Below are positions 21,723-34,319 of a DNA stretch of 64,000 bases, in pieces (the first letter of the stretch is position 1; each line of letters begins with the position of its first letter). Location of the stretch: positions 7,943,501-8,007,500 of the forward strand of contig JASXTE010000011.1 of assembly GCA_030280995.1 (NCBI GenBank), read 5' to 3'. The translations under genes and the position numbers were made by a program. The notes beneath the pieces are model-generated. The model saw nothing but the letters and a program-made list of their open reading frames with translations. It did not search any database and was not told where the DNA came from. The stretch comes from Hemileia vastatrix (lineage: Eukaryota; Basidiomycota; Pucciniomycetes; Pucciniales; Zaghouaniaceae).

Positions 21723-24394
21723 GTAATTTGGTTGATAGTCACTTGGGTATGTTTTCTAATAAAACTTCTTCTGCAGGTAATATTATTGAACATGGTGAAA
21801 GAACAGTTAAACCTGTTAAAAGACAGCTTCCTGTAACTAGTAGCCCTATTGTTGTAATTAGCAAATTGTCATTTGATGAACCTTTAGATTTAACATCTAC
21901 TTCTTTAATTAATCCTTCTCTTGCAATTAAAAATGATACTTTTCCCCCTGAAATCTATACCTTAATTGAAAGAACTTCTGAGGAAATATTGAAAGATACC
22001 CTTGATTTTAATGTTGTGAAAGACAAACATTTGAGAGATGTGTTAATCCATGAAAATGATAGATTAAATAATTTACACTTGCAATGTAAAGTGAGTTATT
22101 CTGTACAGGATACAGCTTATTTTAAAATCAAAGAAACCTTGAATATTGTTCTTAGTCAACAAAAACAAATAAGAAGTGACCATAGAGCTATCTCAGATAG
22201 AAATATCAGTCTACATAAGACCTTGAGTGAATTGAAACCCCTTATTGAAGAAAATTATTCATTCAAAAATGAATTAAAATCTCTGCAAAATGAGTTTAAA
22301 AAGCTAAGAAATGATTTCCATGCACTAAGTACCAAACACTCAGTTTCTGAGGACAGAAATGTTCTATCTCTTGCAAAAGTAAATGACCAGATGTCTGAAA
22401 TTACAAGAATAAGAAACTATGTGTCTGACCTGCAGGAAAAATTCTCAACCTTAACCATCAATTATGAATTAAATGAGAATGCTGTCAATAAACTGCATAA
22501 AAATAAAGGAAAAAAACCTGAGCAAAGTTCATCCTTTCTTCCTCATATTTCAACTATTAAACAAACTGACAATGAGTCTGTAAAATCTTTTGCTACTAGC
22601 AAAAAATCTTGTGATGGTCATGCACCAGCTGTTTCTGTAAATTATGAAATTTCTGAACACCTGGCTAAAATTCAGGAATTATTAATAATGAATAATTCAA
22701 ACCAAAAATTGGACCATCCCAGTAGTCAGAAAAATTGGCCTAAGTTAGACCAATATCCTACCTTTGATGGTGATTCTTCCTCTGATTGGAAACACTTTAT
22801 CCAAAGAATTGATAATTTAAGGAGATCTTATAAACTACCTGATGAGGAAATTGTTTCTAAGCTAATTTCTTTATTTTCCAATGTAGCCTTGATGTGGTAT
22901 GAATCTGTTCTTTTAGATAACAATCTTTATACATGGAATGATTGGAAATCCTTGATTGAGAATCAGTTTGGTGGTTCAAAATTCAGGTTAGCTCAACAGA
23001 GACTGTATGAGAATACTAGATATGTATCCTCCTCTGTTGAAAAGCCCATTGTTTTTCTGATGAAAATAACAAAAATCCTTAGAGCAATTGATCCAAAGAT
23101 GGATTATGATATTTGGAGAGATAAAATCTTTTATAAATTACCAAATTATCTTAGGGATTTGATTGTGGCTAGAACTGAGCATGTAAGGGAAAATTCTTCT
23201 TTCATTAATATCTGTAATGAGGTACTGCTCAACCATAGATATGAACCAAAGAATTACCTTGGTAAATCTTATAATGATCAGAATAAACCTTCTACAAAGC
23301 TCCCAGAAAAATCTGGTAAACCCTCTGCCCCAGTTGCACCTAAAAAATATGCAACAAATACTTGTTATAAATGTAACAAACCGTGGCAGAAGGGTCATGT
23401 TTGTGACAAGAAAATTCATCTTGTTGAACAAAATGAAGACACTGATGAAGTTGAACTTGATGTCAATAATTCTTCTAGTGACTGTGAAAGTAATATCTCC
23501 TATGACAATGAATCTGTTAAAGATGTTTTAATGTTGGAACAAGATGTCCATTATTTAAATAATAAATCTGAAAAATGTGTATTAGATTTATCTTCAGTAG
23601 AAAATGCTGAGATAATTAAAGATATTACTAACAATTCTATTCCTATATCCCCTTTGAAGGCACCTGTTATCATTAAAGGTAAAAATATTGATGTAGTTCT
23701 TGATTCTGGTGCTGGAGGAAGTGTAGTATCTGAAAAAGGTTTAGCTTCAGTGGATAAGGAATATTTGAGTAAATTATTACCTATAACTTCTGAAAAATGG
23801 AGAGGGTATGATTCTACCATATTTCCTATTGGCAAATACAAAACCTCTGTATTCTTCAAATATAATGGTGGTTTTGTCAGAGCTATTTGTGAGTTTCTTG
23901 TCATGAAAAATGATAATTTGAGCAATTGGTTTATTATGGGAAATGATATTTTAACCATGTTTGGTGTGAAACTGGACCCAGCAAATAATTGCTTTACCAT
24001 AGGAATGAATGGAAAAAGGAAATTAAAAATTTCCTCTCCTAAAAATTCTGGGCATTTGTTTAAATCTTGTAACTCACTGATCCAGTGTAAAGGTAGAACA
24101 ACAACTGAAATGGATGATTTATTACATGAAATAAATACTGCTTCTTTTGGGGATCAGTTGACTAGTGAACAAAAAGATTCTATTTTTGCTTCTATTACCT
24201 CTTTCCCTATGGCTTTTGCTCATGGTTCTCATGTCTTGGGAATTGTTCAGGAAGAGATGAAAATTACCTTATCCTGTAACTTGAGTGAGAATGATTGGAA
24301 ATCCTTGATTGAGAATCAGTTTGGTGGTTCAAAATTCAGGTTAGCTCAGCAAAGACTGTATGAGAATACTAGATATGTATCCTTCTCTGTTTAA
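21389..24394 (+). pseudogene. Element B Gag, zinc knuckle and protease (first unit)
   Basis: Long Gag frame: Ser/Pro-rich start, coiled coil (about 22000-22500), capsid-like NWPKLDQYPTFDGD near 22735, zinc knuckle CYKCNKPWQKGHVC near 23362-23403, and protease DSGAGGSVVS near 23703. Upstream of 21389 the same frame is stopped by TAA at 21289-21291, where A has an open codon. After the protease, the sequence jumps at 24289 back into the capsid segment, the start of the second unit, and ends at TAA 24392. The protease carries the flap-region MGNDILTMFG block. Confidence 0.85.
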
Positions 24395-25641
24395 AAGCCC
24401 ATTGTTTTTCTTATAAAAGTGACAAAAATCCTAAGAGCAATTGATCCAAAGATGGATTATGATATTTGGAGAGATAAAATCTTGTATAAATTACCAAATT
24501 CTCTTAGAGATTTGATTGTGGCTAGAACTGAGCATGTAAGGGAAAATTCTTCTTTCATTAATATCTGTAATGAGGTAATACTCAACCATAGATATGAACC
24601 AAAGAATTAACTTGGTAAATCTTATAATGATCAGAATAAACCTTCTACAAAGCTCCCAGAAAAATCTGGTAAACCCTCTGCCCCAGTTGCACCTAAAAAA
24701 TATGCAACAAATACTTGTTATAAATGTAACAAACCGTGGCAGAAGGGTCATGTTTGTGACAAGAAAATTCATCTTGTTGAACAAAATGAAGACACTGATG
24801 AAGTTGAACTTGATGTCAATAAGTCTTCTAGTGACTGTGAAAGTAATATCTCCTATGACAATGAATCTGTTAAAGATGTTTTAATGTTGGAACAGGATGT
24901 CCATTATTTAAATAATAAATCTGAAAAATGTGTATTAGATTTATCTTCAGTAGAAAATGCTGAGATAATTAAAGATATTACTAACGATTCTATACCTATA
25001 TCCCCTTTGAAGGCACCTCTTATCATTAATGGTAAAAATGTTGATGTAGTTCTTGATTCTGGTGCTGGAGGAAGTGTAGTATCTGAAAGAGGTTTAGCTT
25101 CAGTGGATAAGGAATATTTGAGTAAATTATTACCTATAACTTCTGAAAAATGGAGAAGGTATGGTTCTACCTTAATTCCTATTGGAAAATACAAAACCTC
25201 TGTATTCTTCAAATATAATGGTGGTTTTTTCAGAGCTATTTGTGAATTTTTTTTCATGAAAAATGATAATTTAAGCAATTGGTTTATTATGGGAAATGAT
25301 ATTTTAACCATGTTTGGTGTGAAATTGGACACAGCAAATAATTGCTTTACCTTAGGAATGAATGGCAAAAGGAAATTCAAAATTTCCTCTTCTAGAAAAC
25401 CTTCTGTGCATCTGTTGAAGTCTTGTAACTCACTAATACAGTGTAAAGGCAGAACAACAACTGAAATGGATGATTTATTAAATGAAATGAATACTGCTTC
25501 TTTTGGTGATCATTTAAATAGTGAACAAAAGGATTCTATTATTGCCTCTATTACCTCTTTCCCTATAGCTTTTGCTCATGGTTCTCATGTCTTAGGAATT
25601 GTTCAGGAAGAAATGAAAATTACCTTATCCTGTAACTTGAG
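22937..25641 (+). repeat. 1353-bp in-frame tandem duplication of Gag-protease
   Basis: AATGATTGGAAATCC occurs at 22937 and 24290 in the same context, a period of 1353 bp or exactly 451 codons. Each unit holds capsid C-terminus, zinc knuckle, acidic linker and protease. The units differ at scattered bases, so the duplication is not brand new or it joined two different copies. Confidence 0.85.
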
Positions 25642-25690
25642 TGATATTCCTCCTACTCTTAAGAAAAAACCATATGCTGCTTCTCCATAA
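24419..25690 (+). pseudogene. Element B second Gag-protease unit
   Basis: Repeat of capsid C-terminus (24419-24610), zinc knuckle and protease (24884-25690, DSGAGGSVVS near 25056). TAA stops are at 24392-24394 and 24608-24610, and the frame ends at TAA 25688-25690 where A has ACA. The protease has several changes from the first unit, for example WRRYGST for WRGYDST. Confidence 0.83.
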
Positions 25691-27385
25691 AAAAGAAAAG
25701 ATATTGAAGATAATATTGCAACATTATTAAAAATGAATATCATTGAGAAAGTAGATGACACCCCCAAATATTGTGTCATCTCCCCAGTCTTGATTTCTTA
25801 TGAAAAAGATAAAGCTAGATTATGTGGAGATTACAGAGCTTTAAACACTTATACTGTTGATGATATCTATCCTTTACCCAGAATTAATTCAATATATGCT
25901 ACCTTGCAAGGTGCAAAATTTATTATTTGTCTGGATGATAATAAAGGTTATCATCAAGTTCCAGTTGAGAAAAATTCTCAAAACTTTTTGCTTATTGCTA
26001 CTCATATGGGAATATATAAGTATGTTAGGATGCAATTTGGCCCTAAAAATGCTCCTTCAGTTTTCCAGAAAGTCATGGATAACACTTTCCATCTAGAAAT
26101 TATTGAAGGTTGGCTCATGGTTTATATTGATGACATTATTGTTTTTTCTAAAACTTTTGATGAACATATGATTCACTTGAATAGAGTTTTCCAAAAAATG
26201 GATGAAATCAATATGACATTATCCTTAAAAAAGTGTAAATTTGGTTTTCAATCTTTGAAAGTCCTTGGCCATGTTGTGTCAGGCTTACAAATTTGTGTAG
26301 ACCAAAACAAAATTGCTTCCATCCAAAATGTGAAAGCACCAACTTCTGTAAGAGAAATCCAAAGTTTTTTGGGGATGTGTGGCTATTATAGACAATATAT
26401 TAAAAATTATCAGGTCATAGCCTTGCCTCTTACAAAACTGACCAGAAAAGATGTTGCCTTTCTCTGGAATAATGACTGTCAAAAAGCTTTTAATACATTA
26501 AAAAGTTGCTTAATGACAGCCCTTATATTGGCTCTTCCAGATTTTAACAAGCCATTTTTCCTGTATACAGATGCTAGCTTTATTGGTCTGGGTGCTGCCC
26601 TTCACCAGAAACAAATTATTAATGATAAATCCTCAGATGTTGTAATTTGTTATATTTCAAGAACCTTAAGAAATAGTGAATTGAAGTATGTTGCCACTCA
26701 ATTGGAGTGCTTAGAAGTTGTTTGGGCTCTTGAGAAGCTTCATTACTATCTAGATGACCAAAAATTTGAATTGGTAACTGAATGTAGTGCTGTGAAGTCC
26801 CTCTTAAACCTGAAGACACCTAACAGACATATGTTCAGGTGGCAACTTGCTGTTCAAGAATACAGAGGATGGATGACAATTATCCATAGGTCTGGGAATG
26901 CTCACTCCAATGTTGATATGCTCTCCAGATTGCCTCTGCCAAATAATGACTCAACTCCTGCTTATGTACCTGAAGTTGATACTGTTCATATCCATGGTAT
27001 ATTTGTAGTGGATATGGAAGAAGAGTTATTGCAATTAATACTGGATTCATATGAGAAGGATTCTGATTTAAATAAATTGGTTACTATCTTTAATGATCCT
27101 AAGAATGCTTCAATTCAAGCATTAATAAAAACTCTTCCTGCAAAGTATCAAAATGCTTTGAGTAAAGGAAAGTTTTCTATTGAAGATGGTTATATATATT
27201 ATAGAAGAAATCTTACTAATGTAATTGTAATTCCTCCTTCTATGAAAGAAACTATCCCCAAACTTTGTTATGATGACATATTAGCTGGTCATTTTGATCT
27301 TGAAAAAACATTAATTAGAATCAAAAACACTGCATGGTGGGCTAATATGTCTGAAGACACAAAATTATATGTTAAAATCTTGTGA
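25691..27385 (+). pseudogene. Element B reverse transcriptase and RNase H
   Basis: Open from MNIIEKVDDTPKY (25733) and in the same frame as protease, with only the TAA at 25688 between. RT blocks are KARLCGDYRAL, DDIYPLPRI, FGPKNAPSVFQ and YIDDIIVFS (about residue 131 from 25733), with the connection containing LGMCGYYRQYI. RNase H starts with LYTDASFIGLGAAL (about residue 277), then ICYISRTL, TQLECLE and HSNVDMLSR. The normally invariant ITD of relatives reads VTE near 26777. The integrase zinc domain begins before the frame breaks near 27370. Confidence 0.87.
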
Positions 27386-28565
27386 TTCCTGCCAAAAATC
27401 TAAAAGGTTTACAGGTAAGAGGGCAGGGTTATTACAACATATTGAAGCACCTGATGCTCCCTGGAAAATCATTAAAATGGATTTTGTCACTGGTCTTTCT
27501 GTTGCAGGTAAAGACAGCTTTAACACTTGTTGGGTAATAGTGGATAGATTCACAAAAATGTGCAAATTTATTCCAAACCACAAAGATGTATCCACCAAAG
27601 AATTAGCTTTCTTATGGTGGTCTTACATGTTTAATATTATTGGTTTTCCAAAAGCCATTATCTCCTATAGGGATCCTAAATTTACTTCTGAATTTTGGAC
27701 CTCTTTGATGGATATTTGTGGCTGTGAGTTAAAATTGTATACAGCTCACCATCCTCAGACTTATGGTCTAGCTGAGAAAATGATTCAAACTTTGGAAGAT
27801 ATGATTAGAAGGTATTGTGCCTTTGGTTTAGAATATAAAGACAATGACAGATTTACTCATGATTGGGTCACTCTATTGCCTGGTCTTGAATTTGCATATA
27901 ATAGCACTGTTCATTCTGTCACTGAGAAAAAGCCTTTTGAGCTTTGGTTAGGTTATGTCCCACATACTCCTGCTCAGATTCTCAATAGTAAATTACCTAT
28001 TTTGGAACTACACCCTGGTGTAAAATCTTTAATGCAAATGCAACAGCTATGCAGAAAACATGCTCAGAGCTGTATTGATAAAGCATTTGAATATGAAAAG
28101 AAAAGATGGGATAAATCCCATAAAGAATACACATTTAACAAGGGTGATGAAGTGTTGATCTCTACTGTCCATTTCAATTTACAAGGTAACCACAAATTAA
28201 AAGATTCTTTTGTAGGCCCATTTGTTGTTAAAAGAATGGTTGGTGATAATGCAGTGGAAGTTGTATTGTATTCTCCATATGATAGGAAACATCCTGTTTT
28301 TCCCATTTCTTTGCTTAAACCTTATACTTCCAACAATGACTTATTTCCCAAAAGAAGGGGAAGACCTAAGAAAAACCCTCAGGAAGTCACAGAAACAGCA
28401 GAAATTGATAAAATTCTCAATGATAGAATTATCACTTCTGAAAGAGGTACTGAATATTTATTGAGATATAAGAACAAATCATCTGAACATGATGCATGGA
28501 TACCTGGCAAGGAAATTTCAAATCTGCCTACTCTGTTGAAAAAATACAAAAAGAAAAAATCTTAG
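27369..28565 (+). pseudogene. Element B integrase and chromodomain
   Basis: Continues after a one-base insertion relative to D: CDSCQKSK (zinc Cys pair), MDFVTGLS (first catalytic Asp), then IISYRDPKF, where D and C have IISDRDPKF, so the second catalytic Asp is Tyr. AEKMIQTLED keeps the catalytic Glu. The C-terminal barrel (KGDEVLISTVHFNLQGN) and basic RRGRPKKNP precede a chromodomain at about residues 345-398 (AEIDKILNDR...YLLRY...WIPGKEISNLPTLL). The frame is otherwise open, but the enzyme should be dead. Confidence 0.87.
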
Positions 28566-28587
28566 CATTTTTTTTTATTGTTTTTTT

Positions 28588-29714
28588 AGAGTGAGGGAGT
28601 GTCAGCCAGGCTATTCCAGGAGTCCAGTAAATGATATGTAACTTATAAGACCTGAAAGAGGGCGTAAGAATTGTATTTAATGTATATAAATTAATATTTT
28701 ATTGCATAATAAAATTATATAAGTATCTTATTACATATAAGTGTTATATTAATTTTATTGTTTATATAAATTTTTTATACATTTAAATTAAACATAATAT
28801 ATATTATATCCTACAAATAATAACGCATTTTTATGTATTTAATAATTATAAATTTATATTTAATTAATTAAAAACATATATTATAATTATAAGTGTAAAA
28901 TTGACTTATATTATAATTAAATTAATTATTTATATTTATATATTAAATAACATTTTTTATAGTATTAAACAATAAATAATGACGCTTCTTTTGACCCATA
29001 ATTGTGTCAGGAAAAATCTAATTAATACTAAATTGAAATTAATTAAATATTTTGTTGCATCAAAATATTTTTTGTTTCACTTAAAAATCCTTAAATCAGT
29101 CTGTACCATCTGTTTTGAATTATTTTTCTCATAGTTCTTATGTTCCAGGCTTGTTTAGTTATTCACTATTTTGACTTACTGATTTGGGAATTAATTGTGG
29201 GAAAATTGGATTCTTAATTGGGGTTTTTAATTATTTGTTTCATATTTTTCTCTACATTGTTATGTTTCACTTATTCTTTTAGATTCTTGTTTCATTCTAT
29301 TATATTTCTTGTATTTACAAATATAGTAGCCCTTCAGAGGGCCCATTTCCTATAAAAAGGCCTTGGTTAATCCCCTGTAGCATCATCACTTACTATACAC
29401 TCAACAAATTTCATATACTTTTATATTATGTTTATATTCTTTTTATTATTAATAAAATTCTAATTAAAACTCTATATAACAAATTAAAGGTTGCTTTAAG
29501 TCTGATAGAAATCTCAGTGTCTGCCACGCATAGCCCTTACTTGAAATAATATTATTATTAATAAAAGCCAATTTTGTGTCACCTCTCAAATTGCTTGTCG
29601 TTACTTTCCTTTAAATAAATTAAATAAACCTTTATATTTTATTTCTTTTATTTTTTCCCTTGTTCTCCTCCATTTTTCCCCTTTCCTTACCTTCTTCTAG
29701 ACGATTTACTGACA
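28588..29714 (+). repeat. Element B polypurine tract and 3' LTR
   Basis: AGAGTGAGGGAG at 28588-28599 directly precedes the LTR start TGTCAG at 28600. The LTR ends TTTACTGACA at 29714. Length is 1115 bp against 1124 bp for the 5' LTR, with many small differences, so B is not recent. Confidence 0.88.
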
Positions 29715-32700
29715 ACTATCCTCCTGATTTTTTTGAAAACCTCAGGTGGACACTTTTATTAATTTAAAAAAAATGAAAATTTATTCCAAATCTAGAACTG
29801 GTGGTTCAATTTTGGTCTGAAAACTCAAATTTTCTTTGATGGCAGAAATTTTATTTGAATGTTTAATTTCATATTTAATCACTTTTATTTTACTTTTTTA
29901 TTCCTCTGTTGGCTTTCAAATATAAATTTATTTATTGTAAAACTAATACTTTTCATATTTTTTTTACTTTTATTTAATATGATTATTAAAGATGTAGCAT
30001 CTCCCAGAATGGATTTGGCTTATAATTTTTTTCAATACTAATATTATTAATAGTATAATGGTGAAAAACAATGAATCAAATGATAAATATGAATGACACA
30101 GAAAGATCATATACAAGTGAATTTGTATATAAGGAATACCTAATGAACTGAAGAAGACCTGCATCCTAGATACTCACCATCATGAAAGTGTCCAGCATAA
30201 GTTTGGCCGAACTTGTGCTGGACACTTTTGGTTGTATGCAGTCAGATGGGATAAATTTACTCTGTGGAAATGAAAATGACATTTTGCTCAATCATTGCAC
30301 AATAAGTAGTTTGATATTGCCAAAACGTCCTCCTGATTATTTTTCAAAACTCATCAGGACACTTTATTTGGTTTAAAAAAAAAGAAAATATAGTCAAAGT
30401 TTAGCCCTGGTGCTGCACATTTGATCTAACACCTCTACTTGTTATTGATAGGGGGAATTTTCCTCAGATTTTTTTTCTTATTATATCTGTTTCATTTTAC
30501 TTTTTTATTGCTCATATTGCTTTGGATATCAATTTTTAATTTTTAAAATAAATAATTTTCATACTATTATACCTTTATTTAATAATATATGATTAAAGGT
30601 GGAACACCACCTGGTATGCATTTCTCACACAAGTTATTACTATAGTAATAAAGTTAATAATATAATTATGACAAAAAATTAATCAAATGGTAAATTTAAA
30701 TGACACAGAAAGATTAAATACCAGTGGAAATGTTTATAAGAAATCCCTTTTGAGTTTAAGAAGATTTTCTGTATGCCTACTCTCAATTATAAAATTGTCC
30801 AGCACAAGTTTGGCCAAACTTGTGCTGGACACTTTTGGCTGCATGAAGTCATATGAGATAAATTCTCTCTATGGCAATGAAAATGATATTTCACTCAATT
30901 ATTGAAGTAAAGAATGTTTAATATTGTAAAATTGTCCCCTGGAAGTCTGTCCAAACCTCAGCTCAAAATTTGTTAGCTATGAATAAAAGTAAGTTTAGAC
31001 CAAGTCTTGACCTAGGGATCCCCAACTGTCCCAACACCACTTCTGGCTCTTGATGGTAAAATTTTACTTGTATTTTTTATTTTGTATTTGATCCCATTTA
31101 TTTTCATTTTACTTTTCTATTACTCTTTTTAATTTTAAATGTCAATTTATTTTTTTAAAAACTAAACATATTCATATTTTTTTAACTTTATATAATAATA
31201 TTATTAAAGTTGTAACATCACCAATTTTGCATTTGGAATGCAGGTTTTTGCTATACTAGAAACATTAATAATATATATGGTGACAAAAAATTAATTATAA
31301 GATAAATATGAATGATAAAAAAAAGTTAAAAAACCAATAGAAAAGTGAAAAACAAAAAACTGATGTACTGAGAAACACTTCCACCCTAGCTACTCTCCAT
31401 CATAAAAGTGTCCAGCACAAGTTTGGCCGAACTTGTGCTGGACACTTTTGGTCAGGTGCAGTCAGATGGGATCAATTCTCTCTATGGCAATGAAAAAAAT
31501 TATTTGATAAGAAAATTCACTAGATGGAGTTTGATATAGCTGAATTATCCACCTAGAGTTCATCCAAACCACAGGTACACAATTTTTTGTCTTTAAAAAA
31601 CAGTCAATTTAGTACAATTTATCCCTGATGGCTCTCATTTGCTTCAAAAGCTCTACTAGCCTTTGATATTAGGAATAATACTTGGATTTCTTTTTTCATA
31701 TTTGATCCCTTTAACTTAATTTTTTATTCCTCATATTGCTTTTGGATATTAATTAATAATTTTGAAAATAAATTATTTTAATATTTTTATACATTTATTT
31801 AATAATATTATAAAAGGTGTAACATCACTCAGTATGCATTTGGCACATGATTTTTTGCTATACTTATATAATTAATAATATAATTAAGACAAAAAATTAA
31901 TCAAACAATATGTATGAGTGAGGCACAAAGATAAAATACTAGTAGACATGTTTGTAAGAAATACCAGATGAACTGAAGAAAAATTCTAACCCAGCCACTC
32001 TCCATCGCAGAAGTGTCCAGCACAAGTTCAGCCGAACTTGTGCTGGACACTTTTGGTCATGTGCAGTCAGATGGGATCAATTCTATGTATGGCAACAAAA
32101 AATTTATTTTATCAAATTTCACTAGAAGTAGTTTAGTTCAGCTGAACCATCCACCTGCTGTTCTGCCCAATATCAGGTGTATAATTTTTTGTCTTTAAAG
32201 AAAAGTTCACTTATTACAATTAAGCCCTGATGGCTCCCATTTGCTTTAACACCTCTACTAGCTCTTGATAGCAGGAATTTTACTAGTATTTTTTTCATAT
32301 TTGAACTCTTTGACTTTTATTTTACTCTTTTATTCCTCTTTTTACTTTTAAATTTCTATTTAATTTTTGTAAAACTAATCCTTTCCATATTTATTTATGT
32401 CTATTTTAAAAAATTATTGAAGGTATAACTTCACATGGTATGCATTTGGCACACAAGTTTTTGCTATACTAATAACATTAATAATATAATGGTGATGAAA
32501 TATTAATTGGATGATAAATATGAAAGATACAGACTGATCAAATACCAGTAGACATGTTTATGAGAAATACAAGATGAATGAACTGAAGAAAATTCCCACC
32601 CAAGCTTCTCTCCATCACAAAAGTGTCCAGCACATGTTCGGCCAAACTTGTGCTGGACACTTTTGGTCACGTGCAGTCAGATGGGATCAATTCTCTCTAT

Positions 32701-33740
32701 GGCAACAAAAAACATTTTTTTATTAAACTTCACTACAAGTAGTTTTGTTTAGCTGAATTATCCACCTGTCGTTCTTCCCAACCTCAGGTGTATAATTTCT
32801 TATCTTTATAAAAAAAGGTCACTTATTAAAATTTAGCCCTGATGGCTCCCATTTGTTTTAACACTTCTACTGGCTCTTGAAAGCAAGAATTTTACTAGTA
32901 TTTTTTTTCATAATTGATCTCTTTGAGATTAATTTTACTTTTTTATTTCTCTTTTTTTTAATATCTATTTAAATTATTGTAAAGCTAATCATTTTCATAT
33001 TTTTTTACTTTTATTTCATAATATTATAAAAGGTGTAACATCACCTGGTATGCATTTGGCACATGAGTTTTTTCTATACTTATAATATTAATAATATAAT
33101 GGTGACAATATATTAATCAAATGATATATATGAGTGAGGCACAAAGATCAAGTACCAATGGACATGTTTATAAGAAATACCAGATTAACTGAAGAAAAAT
33201 TCTACCCTAGCTACTCTCCATCATAAATGTGTCCAACACAAGTTTGGCCGAACTTGTGCTGGACACTTTTGGTCACATGCAGTCTGGTGTGATCGATTCT
33301 CTCTCAATCATTGCACTAGAAGTTGTTTGATATGGCTAAATGGTTCTGCTGAAGTTTTGTTAAACCTCAGATTGGCACTTTTTTGTTTTTCAAACAAGCA
33401 ATTATAGTTCAAGTTTAGTGCCACTGGTGAGTGTTCACCCCAACATGTCTACTTGCTCTTGATGGCAGTAATTTTATTTTAATTTTTTATTTCATATTTG
33501 CTTCCTTTAATTTTACCTTTTTATCCCTCATATTGCTTTTGTATATCAATTTATTTTTTGTAAAACAAATCATTTTCATATTTTTTTACCTTTATTTAAT
33601 AATATTATAAAAGGTGTAACATCACCCAGTATGCGTTGGGCACACGAGTTTTTGCTATACTTATAATATTAATAACATAATGGTGACAAAAAATCAATCA
33701 AATGATAAATATGAGTGAGGCACAAAGGTCAAATACCAAT
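29715..33740. repeat. Tandem array of ~608-bp units, each with a long hairpin
   Basis: Six full hairpins start at about 30185, 30791, 31404, 32010, 32618 and 33226 (spacing 606-613 bp), with partial units at both ends. Each hairpin is GTGTCCAGCACAAGTT, a six-base loop such as TGGCCG, then AACTTGTGCTGGACAC, usually extended by A/T pairs to about 19-bp arms. Between them are conserved blocks: a CAGTCAGATGGGATNAATT block after the hairpin, a CTCCTGAT/CCACCTG block, and a GGTGTAACATCACC block. ORFs across the hairpins are not convincing genes. The array lies inside the CACTA-like element. Confidence 0.88.
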
Positions 33741-34300
33741 TAATCAATAGTTCTTTTTAATATTATAAATTTATTGATTAAATAAAATAGTAATAATGAA
33801 TTATATTTTTCATCCACAATTCCACTCTAATGATTCCCACTGCACAAAAAGGGTTCACTCAGTCCTTTCTTTACTGCTTGTGCATATATTTTCTTGCCCA
33901 CAGTACTACAATTTTTTGTAGTGATTATCCCACATCTGATTCAGGAGTATTTTTGAACAATATAAGTTTTTTTTACAAAAGACCTTATCATATCTAATAT
34001 CCCACAAAAAATATAACCTGTTTTTGTATTAAAACCCATTAATTATTAAGAAATTGTTAAAATAATTAGATTAGACCCTGGCACAGCTAGATCCATACCA
34101 ACCGACCTAAAGTCTTTTCAATATTGAAAACAATTAAATAAAATTATGATATCATACTAAATTATGGGCACCAACCATAATTCAGCACTTCTCATTTGCT
34201 CTGCCACAAAATGAGTGCATGTAGCATTTTTCTAATGTCAGACTGTTTTTCTTCCTTCCCTCACACCTTTAGTCCAGAATGAAAATTTAGTATGAGTTTT
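33741..34300. other. CACTA-like internal AT-rich DNA
   Basis: No gene or clear repeat seen. There is a short inverted TAATCAATAG / CTATTGATTA-like pair near 33738-33785. Confidence 0.4.
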
Positions 34301-34319
34301 GGTCAAGTTGGTTTGCCAG

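Larger units (their letters stand above)
18823..29714 (+). mobile_element. Chromovirus B, near-complete, with internal duplications
   Basis: Plus-strand LTR element with 5' LTR 18823-19946 (1124 bp) and 3' LTR 28600-29714 (1115 bp), both starting TGTCAG. The leader is duplicated (436-bp period), the Gag-to-protease segment is duplicated in frame (1353-bp period), and then RT, RNase H, integrase and chromodomain follow. The purine tract AGAGTGAGGGAG directly precedes the 3' LTR. Lesions include TAA near 25688, a one-base shift at about 27370 and loss of an integrase Asp. I could not find a matching TSD (GTTGA on the left, ACTAT on the right), so one end may be rearranged. Confidence 0.9.

Noticed and set aside
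21777..21835. Simple splicing of the 58-nt interval to join the overprinted frame to Gag
   Set aside because: After removal the overprinted frame still reads Trp-stop, and the Gag frame would hit a stop within about 20 codons.
30182..32198. Small ORFs of about 60-70 codons recurring across the hairpin array
   Set aside because: They share sequence only because the DNA repeats; starts and ends shift from unit to unit and the shared part is the hairpin itself.
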